Positions 53,701 to 61,152 of a stretch of 64,000 nucleotides of DNA are shown here, in pieces. A program made the translations under genes and the position numbers. Position 1 is the stretch's first letter; each line of letters starts with the position of its first letter. The DNA is from Kordiimonas pumila. GTDB taxonomy: Bacteria; Pseudomonadota; Alphaproteobacteria; Sphingomonadales; Kordiimonadaceae. The DNA lies in NCBI RefSeq assembly GCF_015240255.1, contig NZ_CP061205.1, forward strand, positions 930,001 through 994,000, in the 5' to 3' direction. Under the pieces are notes generated by a model. That model worked only from the letters and a program-made list of their open reading frames with translations. It was not told the origin of the DNA and searched no databases.

Positions 53701-54044
53701 CGATGGGCGGTATGAAGCCCGCTGATATTTTGCACGCTGCAACAATTGGCGGCGCAGAGATCATTGGTCGCCAGCACGATTTGGGCAGCTTGAGCGTGGG
53801 TAAGCTCGCCGATTTGGTAATCCTGAGCGAGAATCCACTTGTTGATATTAAAAATACTCGCTCCATAACAATGGTAATGAAAAATGGCCGCCTATATGAA
53901 GGGGATACCCTGAATGAATTATGGCCACGTAAAAAAACGTTCCAAACAACATGGTTTAAAGAAGATGGCTATATCCCAGAAGCGGCGACCGAGGCCTTGT
54001 TGCATCATCAAAATATTGCGGCGCATTACCTAGCGTGTCAGTAG
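50727..54044 (+). CDS. Exported TolB-type beta-propeller plus amidohydrolase fusion
   Basis: The product of about 1,105 residues has a signal peptide (GFLVLLVFLPMQAMA). An N-terminal half of PD40/TolB-like propeller blades repeats forms of SPDGKxIVF, and a C-terminal amidohydrolase has the metal motif MIDTHHHIAD, the likely bridging lysine in LKMYKTG, AGHEHALP and AHGEAPGIGTHWEMEAH. The sandwich segment GSLSVGKLADLVILSENP ends the fold. ATG 50727 lacks a good ribosome site; ATG 50739 with GGTGA upstream is as likely. It is the third consecutive amidohydrolase gene in the run. Confidence 0.85.
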   Translation: MVKSMGSIISKIQYAGFLVLLVFLPMQAMANTALPLEPSRIIEFDTGEGTWISLDVSPDGKHIVFDLLGDIYLLNIKGGTAKAISTGMGFDTQPVFSPDGRRIAYVTDASGAENIWTMALDGRDKKQVSFQDTERALLSPEWSADGTYIYASLFRADVHGHALQRYNADGSGGVSQITTIKTETGTQSVNGAVASRDGQYLYYAHMAGGLELDVLEKWTIQRRNIATGAVDTLVAPVPTRLADPDGGTYFRPVISPDGTSLVYGTRYMGQTGLRIRNLENGDDRWLIYPVQHDQLQASHIQDILPRYTFMPDGKSLVLSKDGKIKRVDIATGSEATIAFKAHVAVGIGPNLKQDIRVETGPVQARLIQDAEQSPNGKKLVFSALGKVYVMALQDGALPQQIGPDDTPSFQPSWSPDGTKVVYVTWTARSAGHVWVAEAGSSAPPQRITTEADFYTHPVFSPDGKAIVVMRASNKARMHNYMEYGPVHKGSLLKYPLSGGQPEVLYSGEFGSKPLFSKVGDKTYLFTSAGLQQLEDGKLQQTLQVVGPGWYFMEGPAPVDGLKVSPDGKWALAQIAQQLYVVEVPADTEQPVTLIDPQVRYRKITDVGADYFDWADDGRTITWSIGSTFYRRPLSGVELFEPGSGNKNADSPEVGSAGLEAFKVTVEIPRDTPTGSVLLQGATIITEDSAGVLENADILVTDNKIAAIGTSGTLDVPDGTEIIDVQGRYIIPGMIDTHHHIADIRREIYDYEAWGPSAALAYGVTTLFDPSTLSIDMMSYTDLMDAGLMTGSRIYSTGPAIFSFNEFQSKDEIRQVLLRYRDHYRLRNLKMYKTGNRKVRQWFVEVAAELGMQPTTEGGLAMKHGLTQIIDGFAGHEHALPAVPLYKDVVELVSKSRVGYTLTLLITNGGYEGQDYFISRDDPQSDAKVNSFWPRFVINGKFYEQTWRSPSLYMFPATAESANRIVQAGGLLGIGAHGEAPGIGTHWEMEAHAMGGMKPADILHAATIGGAEIIGRQHDLGSLSVGKLADLVILSENPLVDIKNTRSITMVMKNGRLYEGDTLNELWPRKKTFQTTWFKEDGYIPEAATEALLHHQNIAAHYLACQ

Positions 54045-54087
54045 TCTGTAGGCAAGTATAGTACAGAACTGACCCTTTTTTTACTGC

Positions 54088-54996
54088 TTGTTAAGGAAGA
54101 AAAGCGTATTCTTTACCGTAGTTAACATACGAGGACTGCTTTTAGCATTGAGTTTATATAAACATATTACTCGTTTTTTCTTGATATCGGCTATCTGTGT
54201 CGAAGTTTTTACATGGCTGCAAAACTTGGGTAAGCGGTGGCTTTTATGTATTGGGTTGCTGGGGACTGCTCCAACAGCTTTAGGTGCAGAAGGTTATACC
54301 ATATACCAGCCTGACAATCCGCCGTGGGGATCAACAGAGACTGGCGACGGATTTGTTGTCTCTATTGTCTTACATGCCTTTAAAGAAGCGGGCATTCCTT
54401 ACAAGTCTGTTTTTGTGCCGTGGAAGCGCGCGCAGGCGCAGGTTGCAAACTCAAACAATGGCTTTATGGCCCCCCTTACCCGGATTGAAAGTAGGGAAGA
54501 CAAATATATCTGGGTTGCCCCGGTCAATATTTCATTCTTGCAGTTGGTGACCAACAACACGGAATATGCTAGCGAAAAATGGCAAGATTTGCTTGAGGTC
54601 CCGGTAATTGGCCGGATGGAATCGCCTGCAGAATATGTGTTGCAGGACTTGGGCTTCAAGTATCTTACAATTGTCGAGGATGAAAGAACAGCAGCGCGGC
54701 TTGTGTTGGCGAACCGTGTATCGCTTTGGATGCAGCGCGGACTGCCCGGTAATTGGGCCTATTTTCAAGCAGGCGGAAAAATGCAGGATCTGCATGTAAT
54801 TGAGCGCTGGGAAACACCCCTGCAGTATCTTGTTGCCTCCAAAAGTGTTCCTGAAATAACGATCAATAGGTTACGTGCAGTACTCGATAAAATGCGCATT
54901 TCTGGTGAGATTGATAAAATAAAGCAGGAATATTTCCCTTATGAGATTGACTGCGAACTGCGCTTTACCTGCAAAGAGGCACGCTCCGTTGAATAA
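54088..54996 (+). CDS. Periplasmic solute-binding-like protein (SBP_bac_3 type)
   Basis: The mature part resembles family 3 solute-binding proteins without a transporter nearby: YTIYQPDNPPWGSTETGDGFVVSIVLHAFKEAG, a hinge KRAQAQVANSNNGFMAPLTRI and a C-terminal DKMRISGEIDKIKQEYFP. Stand-alone versions often serve as sensors. The start is uncertain because no in-frame ATG exists. TTG 54088 gives a long hydrophobic N-terminus, whereas TTG 54226 gives an ideal signal peptide (GKRWLLCIGLLGTAPTALGA). No substrate is predicted. Confidence 0.7.
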   Translation: MLRKKSVFFTVVNIRGLLLALSLYKHITRFFLISAICVEVFTWLQNLGKRWLLCIGLLGTAPTALGAEGYTIYQPDNPPWGSTETGDGFVVSIVLHAFKEAGIPYKSVFVPWKRAQAQVANSNNGFMAPLTRIESREDKYIWVAPVNISFLQLVTNNTEYASEKWQDLLEVPVIGRMESPAEYVLQDLGFKYLTIVEDERTAARLVLANRVSLWMQRGLPGNWAYFQAGGKMQDLHVIERWETPLQYLVASKSVPEITINRLRAVLDKMRISGEIDKIKQEYFPYEIDCELRFTCKEARSVE

Positions 54997-55527
54997 GCGC
55001 TGAGCTTAAAGGCACTTACGCTGTTCAGCGTTTATCCAATGCTTATTTTTGTACAAAATCAAAAAAGTATGGGACCAGTCAGGTGTTTGCGGGATCGACT
55101 GGCCCCATGATTTAGCGCATTTAAGCGGGGTGCTTAAGGTGAGTTTGATGTTGCCCCAACCGATGTGAAGTCGGTTGCTGAATGGGCTATAACATCAGGG
55201 AGGTCATGCGCTAAACCTCTTTGTTGCCTTATTGTTGCAAGCGAGTATATGCCAGCCTCTTTAAAGCGAGTTCTTTAAAATAGTGTGCCAAAGACACAGT
55301 TAGTATAAGACCCCCAGGACTTAAAATTACATACGGATGCTTTAGCCTGATACCAGATAGTCACGGATTTAGGCTGCTGCTGTTTCAAGGCAAATACTAT
55401 CTCCAAGCTTTGTCGTTTGAGCGTGACGCAAGTCACAAAAAAACAAAAAAACACCGAATAAAGGCTTGCGCTGACCTGGGCTTTTAGTTGACACTTTTGG
55501 CCTGATAGTAGGTCAAGGGGGTTGCCA
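54997..55527. other. Long intergenic region upstream of the TIR cassette
   Basis: No gene is seen in these 531 bases. A 12-base near-perfect inverted repeat (ATGGGACCAGTC at 55069-55080 with GACTGGCCCCAT at 55097-55108, one mismatch) may end the preceding transcript or form a small structured RNA. The right part carries a CRP-type site and presumably the cassette promoter. Confidence 0.55.
55422..55437 (+). promoter_or_regulatory. CRP-type operator upstream of the TIR cassette
   Basis: CGTGACGCAAGTCACA matches the CRP consensus TGTGA-N6-TCACA at nine of ten defined positions. A -10-like GAATAA at 55456-55461 would put the site near -40, suitable for class II activation. A Crp-family gene with a CRP-like recognition helix sits at the other end of the cassette. 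Confidence 0.6.
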
Positions 55528-57657
55528 GTGTCGGAAAATTTTACGTATTCGGCATTTTTAAGTTACAGCCACCGCGATAAAAAAGCGGGCGCATGGTTGC
55601 ACCGACAACTAGAGCATTACCGCATACCTGCTGGCCTTGTTGGCAAAAGCACCAGTGTGGGTGTTATCCCCTCGCATATTGGCAGAATTTTTCGGGACAG
55701 GGATGAACTCCCCGCTACAGAAAGCCTGACGGCTGAAGTTCAGAAAGCTCTTGCGTCGTCGCGTTACATGATTGTTCTGTGTTCCCCTGCGGCGGCTGCA
55801 TCGCGCTGGGTGAATAAAGAAGTAATGGAATTTAAAAGGTTGCGCGGCGAGCAATATGTCTTGCCGGTTATCCTGTCGGGCGAGCCTTTTGCAACCCGAG
55901 CCGGAAAGCCAGAACTGGAATGTTTTCCGCCGTCCGTACGCTATAAACTGGCGGCGAATGGGCGATTGTCGGCAGTTGAAAGCGAGCCGTCCGCCGCAGA
56001 CCTTAGAAAAGCCGCAGACGGTAAGCGACGCGCTGTCCTCAAATTAATTGCTGGCATGGTTGGTGTGGGTCTTGACCAGCTTGTTGAACGGGATTTGCGT
56101 AGAAAGAACCGCCGCGTGATGTTTGTCACAGCGAGCAGCATGATAGCAATGGTAGCAATGTCGGCGCTGACGTATGAGGCCGTATCAGCGCGGCATGCTG
56201 CAGATAGGCATAGAGGTGAGGCAGAAAATTTGATCGAATTTATGCTGACAGATTTACGGCAAAAACTTGAGCCAGTTGGCAGGCTGGATGTGCTGGATGC
56301 TGTTGGCGATAAAGTGATCGATTATTATACCGCCCAGCAAACATTCAATGAAACCACGGACGATTCTATGGGCCGAAAGGCAAGAGCCTATCATTTGCTG
56401 GGTGAAATGCAGTTTCTGCGCGATCACCCAGAGCAGGCTTCTGACCTTTTTCAACAATCTGCCGCTGCAACTGCTGAGCTTTTGAGGCGGGACCCTGATA
56501 ATACTCAGCGTATTTTTGAACATGCCCAGAGTGTGTTTTGGGTTGGAAACCAGGATATTCAGCGTGGTGATTTGCGCGCTGGCGAGATTGCATGGCAGGA
56601 ATATAAACGCCTCGCCGATCTGTTGGTAACACTGGAGCCAGAGACAGTAGACTGGTGGATAGAGGCCGCATACGGCAATTTAAATATTGGTAATCTGTAT
56701 CTGCGCCAACACCAAAACCCAAGGCAAGCTCTTCCTTATCTTGAAGCTGCCCTTAAAACCTTTCAGGCAGCTCTTGCTGTGCGTCCCGACAGTGGCCTTT
56801 TAAAGGCTGAGGTATCTAATAGCCATTCATGGATTGATCTTGCTTTGCGGCAAACCGGGCATGTGCAGGATGTTTTATACCATATGGGCATTGTGTACGA
56901 CATGACCCAAAAGGCATTGGAGAAAGACCCTAAAAACCAATCCGCTAAAGAAAGGCTGATGGTATGGCATATGAAACGTGCCTGGGTGTATCAGGACACC
57001 CATAATTTGGCTGCCAGCATCGAACAGTCCCGGCAAAGCTTAGCGCTTGCAGAGGAATGGTTACGGCTTGAGCCGGAAGCAGCTGTTGCCATTCGCAGTA
57101 AAGCTTATGCCCTGTACCACCTTGCAGGCTTGGCGGTGGAATCTGATGACATAACAAGCGCCAGCGAACTTATCGCGCAGGCCTCGCAGTTTACAGAAAC
57201 TATCTTCAAAGACCCGACCGCTTTGGAGCCATGGTGGCAAATTATGTATGCCTACAGCCTTGTAATTGATGCCAAACTTTCGGTTAGGAACGTTGGTGTT
57301 GCATTTGGGGCTAATCGTTTTCAGCATGTTGCCACAGAACTGCAAGCTTACAGGGATACATTAGCAGGCAGGCAAGAAGGCCGAATGGTTTTGGCAGATT
57401 TTTATAAATTTTATATCCAGCAATTGCTTTTAACAGGTGATGCAGGAGGAGCGCTGAAAGCTAAAGGGGAACTCTGGCGGATGGTTGAAAGTGAAAATTT
57501 AGATCAGATTCCTGTTTTATTAACAACATTATACGATATTGCCAAATTGGTAGGTGACGATGTAACCGCCAGCCAAATAGAGGCAGTTTTGTTAGAGCGA
57601 GGTTACGGTGTTCAGGCATTTGAGGCTGGCACCGCAGCAAAAACTATATCCGATTAA
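55528..57657 (+). CDS. Membrane-anchored TIR-domain protein with TPR-like C-terminus
   Basis: The 709-residue product starts with a TIR domain (FLSYSHRDKKAGAWL, IFRDRDELP, then SRYMIVLCSPAAAASRWVNKEV). The presumptive NADase glutamate is Glu98 in WVNKEVMEF. A membrane helix lies at about 196-220 (VMFVTASSMIAMVAMSALTYE), followed by some 480 residues of TPR-like helical pairs. TIR domains of this kind cleave NAD+ or transduce signals in bacterial immunity. GTG 55528 has AGGGGG upstream and is preferred to TTG 55522. It leads a three-gene plus-strand cassette. Confidence 0.88.
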   Translation: MSENFTYSAFLSYSHRDKKAGAWLHRQLEHYRIPAGLVGKSTSVGVIPSHIGRIFRDRDELPATESLTAEVQKALASSRYMIVLCSPAAAASRWVNKEVMEFKRLRGEQYVLPVILSGEPFATRAGKPELECFPPSVRYKLAANGRLSAVESEPSAADLRKAADGKRRAVLKLIAGMVGVGLDQLVERDLRRKNRRVMFVTASSMIAMVAMSALTYEAVSARHAADRHRGEAENLIEFMLTDLRQKLEPVGRLDVLDAVGDKVIDYYTAQQTFNETTDDSMGRKARAYHLLGEMQFLRDHPEQASDLFQQSAAATAELLRRDPDNTQRIFEHAQSVFWVGNQDIQRGDLRAGEIAWQEYKRLADLLVTLEPETVDWWIEAAYGNLNIGNLYLRQHQNPRQALPYLEAALKTFQAALAVRPDSGLLKAEVSNSHSWIDLALRQTGHVQDVLYHMGIVYDMTQKALEKDPKNQSAKERLMVWHMKRAWVYQDTHNLAASIEQSRQSLALAEEWLRLEPEAAVAIRSKAYALYHLAGLAVESDDITSASELIAQASQFTETIFKDPTALEPWWQIMYAYSLVIDAKLSVRNVGVAFGANRFQHVATELQAYRDTLAGRQEGRMVLADFYKFYIQQLLLTGDAGGALKAKGELWRMVESENLDQIPVLLTTLYDIAKLVGDDVTASQIEAVLLERGYGVQAFEAGTAAKTISD

Positions 57658-57681
57658 CCCGTTATTTTGAGGAGAAGGCCC

Positions 57682-58185
57682 ATGGCAGAAGCTACGACAA
57701 TTATGTATGGTAGTATTGATGCAAAGGGTGCGCTAAAAGTTCAGGCTTATACAGAGCCGGGTGCGATGCTGGACAATGCTTCCATTGCCAGTCTTATTGC
57801 TAATCCGCCAACGCAACTTGAAGATCAGCCACAGCCGTTTTGGTGTTATATAGAAGGGCCGCACAGGTTGGTATATCACTTGTCTGCACCTAACTGGTTT
57901 TTCCCGACTTATCCTGAATTACAGCAAGGCAGGGTGCCATGGCGGCTTAAAACTCTTGATCCGGCTGGCAATTTTTCTCGGCCTGTTTTGATGCCGCAAT
58001 CAGAAATTTATGGCGGTGATGACCTACGAATAAAAACCATTTATGTTGATGATGCCCACAAAGACGGGAGCAACATGCCTGTAGTGTTTAATTTATATGT
58101 CGACATATGGAATGATCCGGATGATGTGAACAGTTGGAAAACACCAATCGTGATCGACCCAGGTGGAAAAGAACAACCATTTTAA
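57682..58185 (+). CDS. Unknown protein between TIR and cyclase genes
   Basis: The family is not recognised. The 167-residue product has no signal peptide or membrane helix and is rich in Pro, Trp and Tyr. Notable segments are FWCYIEGPHRLVYHLSAPNWFF and a C-terminal NMPVVFNLYVDIWNDPDDV, which suggest a compact beta-rich fold. It has a strong ribosome site (GAGGAGAAGG) and lies 24 bases after the TIR gene and 18 before the cyclase gene. A conserved adaptor or sensor role within the cassette is inferred only from position. Confidence 0.75.
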   Translation: MAEATTIMYGSIDAKGALKVQAYTEPGAMLDNASIASLIANPPTQLEDQPQPFWCYIEGPHRLVYHLSAPNWFFPTYPELQQGRVPWRLKTLDPAGNFSRPVLMPQSEIYGGDDLRIKTIYVDDAHKDGSNMPVVFNLYVDIWNDPDDVNSWKTPIVIDPGGKEQPF

Positions 58186-58203
58186 AACAAGGTTTACGTT
58201 TTT

Positions 58204-59919
58204 TTGGATCATTTTCAAACCCGTCAGCCATACAGTACTGTGCCCCTTACACCGCGTGAGGGGCATAAGTATGTTTTGTCGTTATTAAGGGCGGGTGCGT
58301 TTAATCAGGCCGAGAAAGAGTTTTTCACCCTAAAGCTTGACCAGATAAAAGATGATGAAGACATACTTGCACTTCAGGGGCGTATTTTAAAGGGAAAGGC
58401 ACTTTTAAAACAGGGACCTGAAAAGAAAATCTTGGCGCTCCAGTCCGCTGAGAAATATTTTACGGCTTACACTCAAACTCAAGGCACTTATTCAGGTATC
58501 AATACGGCCGCAATGTATTTGGTTGCAGGTGAGGCTGCACGTGCTGCCTCGCTTGCGAAAGAGATTGTGAGCCTGCTTAGCAAGCGTTATCCGCAGCCGG
58601 GCGAAGATGCTTATTATCATATGGCGACGATCGCTGAAGCCAAACTTATTTTCGGAGATATAGAGGCCGCGGAAGCGATATTTTTAGACGCGATAAGCCT
58701 TGATCCTCATAATTATGAAGCACGCGCCAGTACATTGATCCAGTTTGTTATGATCTTGACGGCGATGGGCAAGGACAGCAGCTGGCTGGATAGTTACCGA
58801 CCACCCAAAGCTGTGCATTATGCAGGGCATATTTTTGGTTCTGACACAGGTCTTTCAGCTCTGGATGCGACTAGTATACATGCCCTTGAGAAAACTGTGG
58901 ATGATATGTTTCAGAAAGAAACGATTGGTTTTGCATATGGGGCTCTTGCTGCAGGATCAGATATCGTGCTGGCGGAAGCTGCTTTGCGCCACGGGATAGA
59001 ACTGCATGTTGTATTACCTTGCCGGGACAAAGTATTTCTCGAAACATCGGTTTCGCCTTTTGGCAAAAACTGGGAGGCACGGTTTTATGGTTGCTTGAGG
59101 CAGGCCAAATCAATTCGGTATGTTTCTGAAGGGGTGGATAGGGCCGATGATCTCACATTATCCTTTGGTAGCGAGATTGCTATGGGGCATGCTGTTTTGA
59201 AGGCTCAGGCGCTAGCGACAGAAGCTGTGCAGCTTTTGATATGGAATGGGCAGGTTTTAAAGTCTGTTGCAGGGACTGCCCGCGATGCGGCTGTGTGGGC
59301 GGCGTCTGGGCGTAGGCAAGCTATAGTACCCTTTCCTTTTAAGCGCACGCCTACTGACTGTGCGCATCATTTGGAAAACAAACCTTACCGGTCTTTAAAG
59401 GCGATGATTTTTGCCGATGTCCGAGGTTTTGGTGCGCTGCCTGATGCGGAAGTGCCTTTGTTTTTGGAAAATGTTTTAAAACCGCTGGCAGACTGTGTGC
59501 AGGCGCAGGGCCAGAAGCTCCAATATCTTAATACTTGGGGTGACGGTATGTTTCTTGTGTTTGATACGGTTAAGGCCGCCGCAAAGGTAGCCCTTGCCTT
59601 ACAGAAGTGTTTTCAGGAAATAGACCTTGATGCTGTTGGCCTACCAAACTTTTTAGCGCTGCGTGTTGCAGGTCATTATGGTCCTGTATACGAAATGCAG
59701 GACCCGTTTTTGCAAGAAAAAGGTGTGTTTGGTACCGAGGTTACCTTTGCCGCAAGGATCGAGCCGGTGACAGTGCCGGGGTCGATCTATGTTAGCGAGC
59801 CGTTTGCCTGTGCACTGGCGGTTAATACTCCCTCAGGGTATGCGTGCGAGTATAGCGGCGAATTTACCCCTAGGAAAGGGCTGCGTCCGTTGCCCTTGTT
59901 CAGCCTTCGCACCAGTTAG
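58204..59919 (+). CDS. TPR / SLOG-like / class III nucleotidyl cyclase protein
   Basis: The 571-residue product combines three parts. Residues about 15-205 are helical TPR repeats of TRAFs-binding type (AEAIFLDAISLDPHNYEAR). Residues about 210-330 resemble a SLOG/LOG Rossmann domain (GHIFGSDTGLS, AYGALAAGSDIVLAEAAL, LHVVLPC). Residues about 395-570 form a class III nucleotidyl cyclase with the metal aspartates in IFADVRGF and NTWGDG. The base-selecting position is Asn in LNTWGD, rather than Lys (adenylyl) or Glu (guanylyl), and the transition-state Asn of VNxAAR is Thr (VTFAAR). The start is TTG with a weak ribosome site. Confidence 0.82.
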   Translation: MDHFQTRQPYSTVPLTPREGHKYVLSLLRAGAFNQAEKEFFTLKLDQIKDDEDILALQGRILKGKALLKQGPEKKILALQSAEKYFTAYTQTQGTYSGINTAAMYLVAGEAARAASLAKEIVSLLSKRYPQPGEDAYYHMATIAEAKLIFGDIEAAEAIFLDAISLDPHNYEARASTLIQFVMILTAMGKDSSWLDSYRPPKAVHYAGHIFGSDTGLSALDATSIHALEKTVDDMFQKETIGFAYGALAAGSDIVLAEAALRHGIELHVVLPCRDKVFLETSVSPFGKNWEARFYGCLRQAKSIRYVSEGVDRADDLTLSFGSEIAMGHAVLKAQALATEAVQLLIWNGQVLKSVAGTARDAAVWAASGRRQAIVPFPFKRTPTDCAHHLENKPYRSLKAMIFADVRGFGALPDAEVPLFLENVLKPLADCVQAQGQKLQYLNTWGDGMFLVFDTVKAAAKVALALQKCFQEIDLDAVGLPNFLALRVAGHYGPVYEMQDPFLQEKGVFGTEVTFAARIEPVTVPGSIYVSEPFACALAVNTPSGYACEYSGEFTPRKGLRPLPLFSLRTS

Positions 59920-59934
59920 GGGTTTGGCTATCGG

Positions 59935-60681
59935 CTACCAGTCTTGCAGGTTGCGAATTTCTTCCGGCATTAAAACCACAAGCTTTTTCCCGGTTCTACT
60001 CACATAGCCGAGACGTGCCAATTCATTTACAGTTCTTGAAACTGTTTCGCGAGTGCTGCTTATGCGCTGGGCAAAACTTGTGAAAGAAGGTAACCGTTCA
60101 ATGACCAGCAGCTTGCTGTGGGCATCTGTTTTGGCTAGCCTCAGCAGTTCGGCATAAACTCTGCCTTTAGCCGACAGCGACGATAGTTCAAACATCCTGC
60201 GGGTGGTTTGCTGAATACGCTCCACGAGCATTCTGGCAACACGAATGCCAATGCTGCCATGTTTTTGCATCAGGGATAAAAAGCTCTCTTCGGAAAAGGC
60301 AGCAACTTTCACGGGGCTTGTAGCTACAATATCAGCTGTTCGTATTTGTGAGCCAAGAACAGCCATTTCGCCAAAAAGCGCGCCGGGCCCAAATTCATCG
60401 AGCCATATTTCATCCCCGCCTTCAGAATATAACAGCGCTTTTGCTGTACCTGCGATAATACAGTATACTGTTTTGCTTTCTTCTTCCTGTGCGAGAATGG
60501 TTGCGCCGTTTACAAAGCTGACAGGCGTGCATGCTTTTTGAACATCCTGAAGTATATCTGGATCGTTTCCAAAAAATATGCTCAGGCTATCCTGCACTGT
60601 TTTTCCCGCAAATGGCACTGTGTAAACCCTAGCATCATTTTTACGCCTGCTAGGGTTTGATGCAATGATTATTTTATGCAC
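59935..60681 (-). CDS. Crp/Fnr-family transcriptional regulator
   Basis: The 248-residue product has a cyclic-nucleotide-binding fold with the phosphate cassette FGEMAVLGSQIRTADI (Glu, Arg-Thr-Ala as in CRP). A dimer helix and a helix-turn-helix follow, whose recognition helix STRETVSRTVNEL closely matches E. coli CRP (RETVGR). It has no Fnr iron-sulfur cysteines at the N-terminus. It converges on the cyclase gene with 15 bases between stops. A CRP-type operator lies upstream of that cassette, so it may bind the cyclase product and control the cassette. Confidence 0.88.
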   Translation of the reverse strand: MHKIIIASNPSRRKNDARVYTVPFAGKTVQDSLSIFFGNDPDILQDVQKACTPVSFVNGATILAQEEESKTVYCIIAGTAKALLYSEGGDEIWLDEFGPGALFGEMAVLGSQIRTADIVATSPVKVAAFSEESFLSLMQKHGSIGIRVARMLVERIQQTTRRMFELSSLSAKGRVYAELLRLAKTDAHSKLLVIERLPSFTSFAQRISSTRETVSRTVNELARLGYVSRTGKKLVVLMPEEIRNLQDW

Positions 60682-60701
60682 AGATTAAGAGTGATGGCGC
60701 A

Positions 60702-60935
60702 CTAGTAATGGGGCGGTGGCGGTTCGTGGTGGGAGCCTGTACCAGAAGAATCGGCAAGGTCATTTTCAAACGAAACCATTTGGTCTGTTAGTTTGCGTAT
60801 TTGCTTTTCCAATTGTTCTATATGCTGCCACTGGCTGGTAACGGCGTCATTCAGCACATCAAGTGTTTCTTGCTGAAATGAGAATTTGCATTCCAGGTCT
60901 TCAAGCCGCGTAGCGATACTGGTTTTTTCATTCAT
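60702..60935 (-). CDS. slyX: SlyX family protein
   Basis: The 77-residue coiled-coil protein matches SlyX: RLEDLECKFSFQQETLDVLN, EQLEKQIRKL and the C-terminal HEPPPPHY. Its function is unknown. It lies directly upstream of the Crp-family gene in the same direction (20 bases), so they may be co-transcribed. Confidence 0.9.
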   Translation of the reverse strand: MNEKTSIATRLEDLECKFSFQQETLDVLNDAVTSQWQHIEQLEKQIRKLTDQMVSFENDLADSSGTGSHHEPPPPHY

Positions 60936-61152
60936 TATGATTTCCTGTTGTATCTATTATGCGCTCTTAAGGGGCAAGGCTTTAATGTGTATCTTTTCTG
61001 TCACTAGAATGTAATGATTACGGCTGTATAGCCTGAAAGTAATTGCCTTGGAAAGGTGTTTTAGGCATTCAAAATTATAACGTTTTTAATACAGTAGTCT
61101 GTTGTAGGCTGAATTACTTTGCGAGCACTGTGTCAGGTATTCGAGGAATAAA

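Noticed and set aside
55488-55520. TTGACA at about 55488 as the -35 of the TIR cassette
   Set aside because: No -10 box is found at 16-18 bases; the CRP-site arrangement upstream fits better.
58204-59919. Calling the cassette a Pycsar system outright
   Set aside because: Pycsar effectors carry a cyclic-nucleotide-binding domain fused to TIR or membrane parts; this TIR protein does not, and the cyclase has additional TPR and SLOG-like domains.
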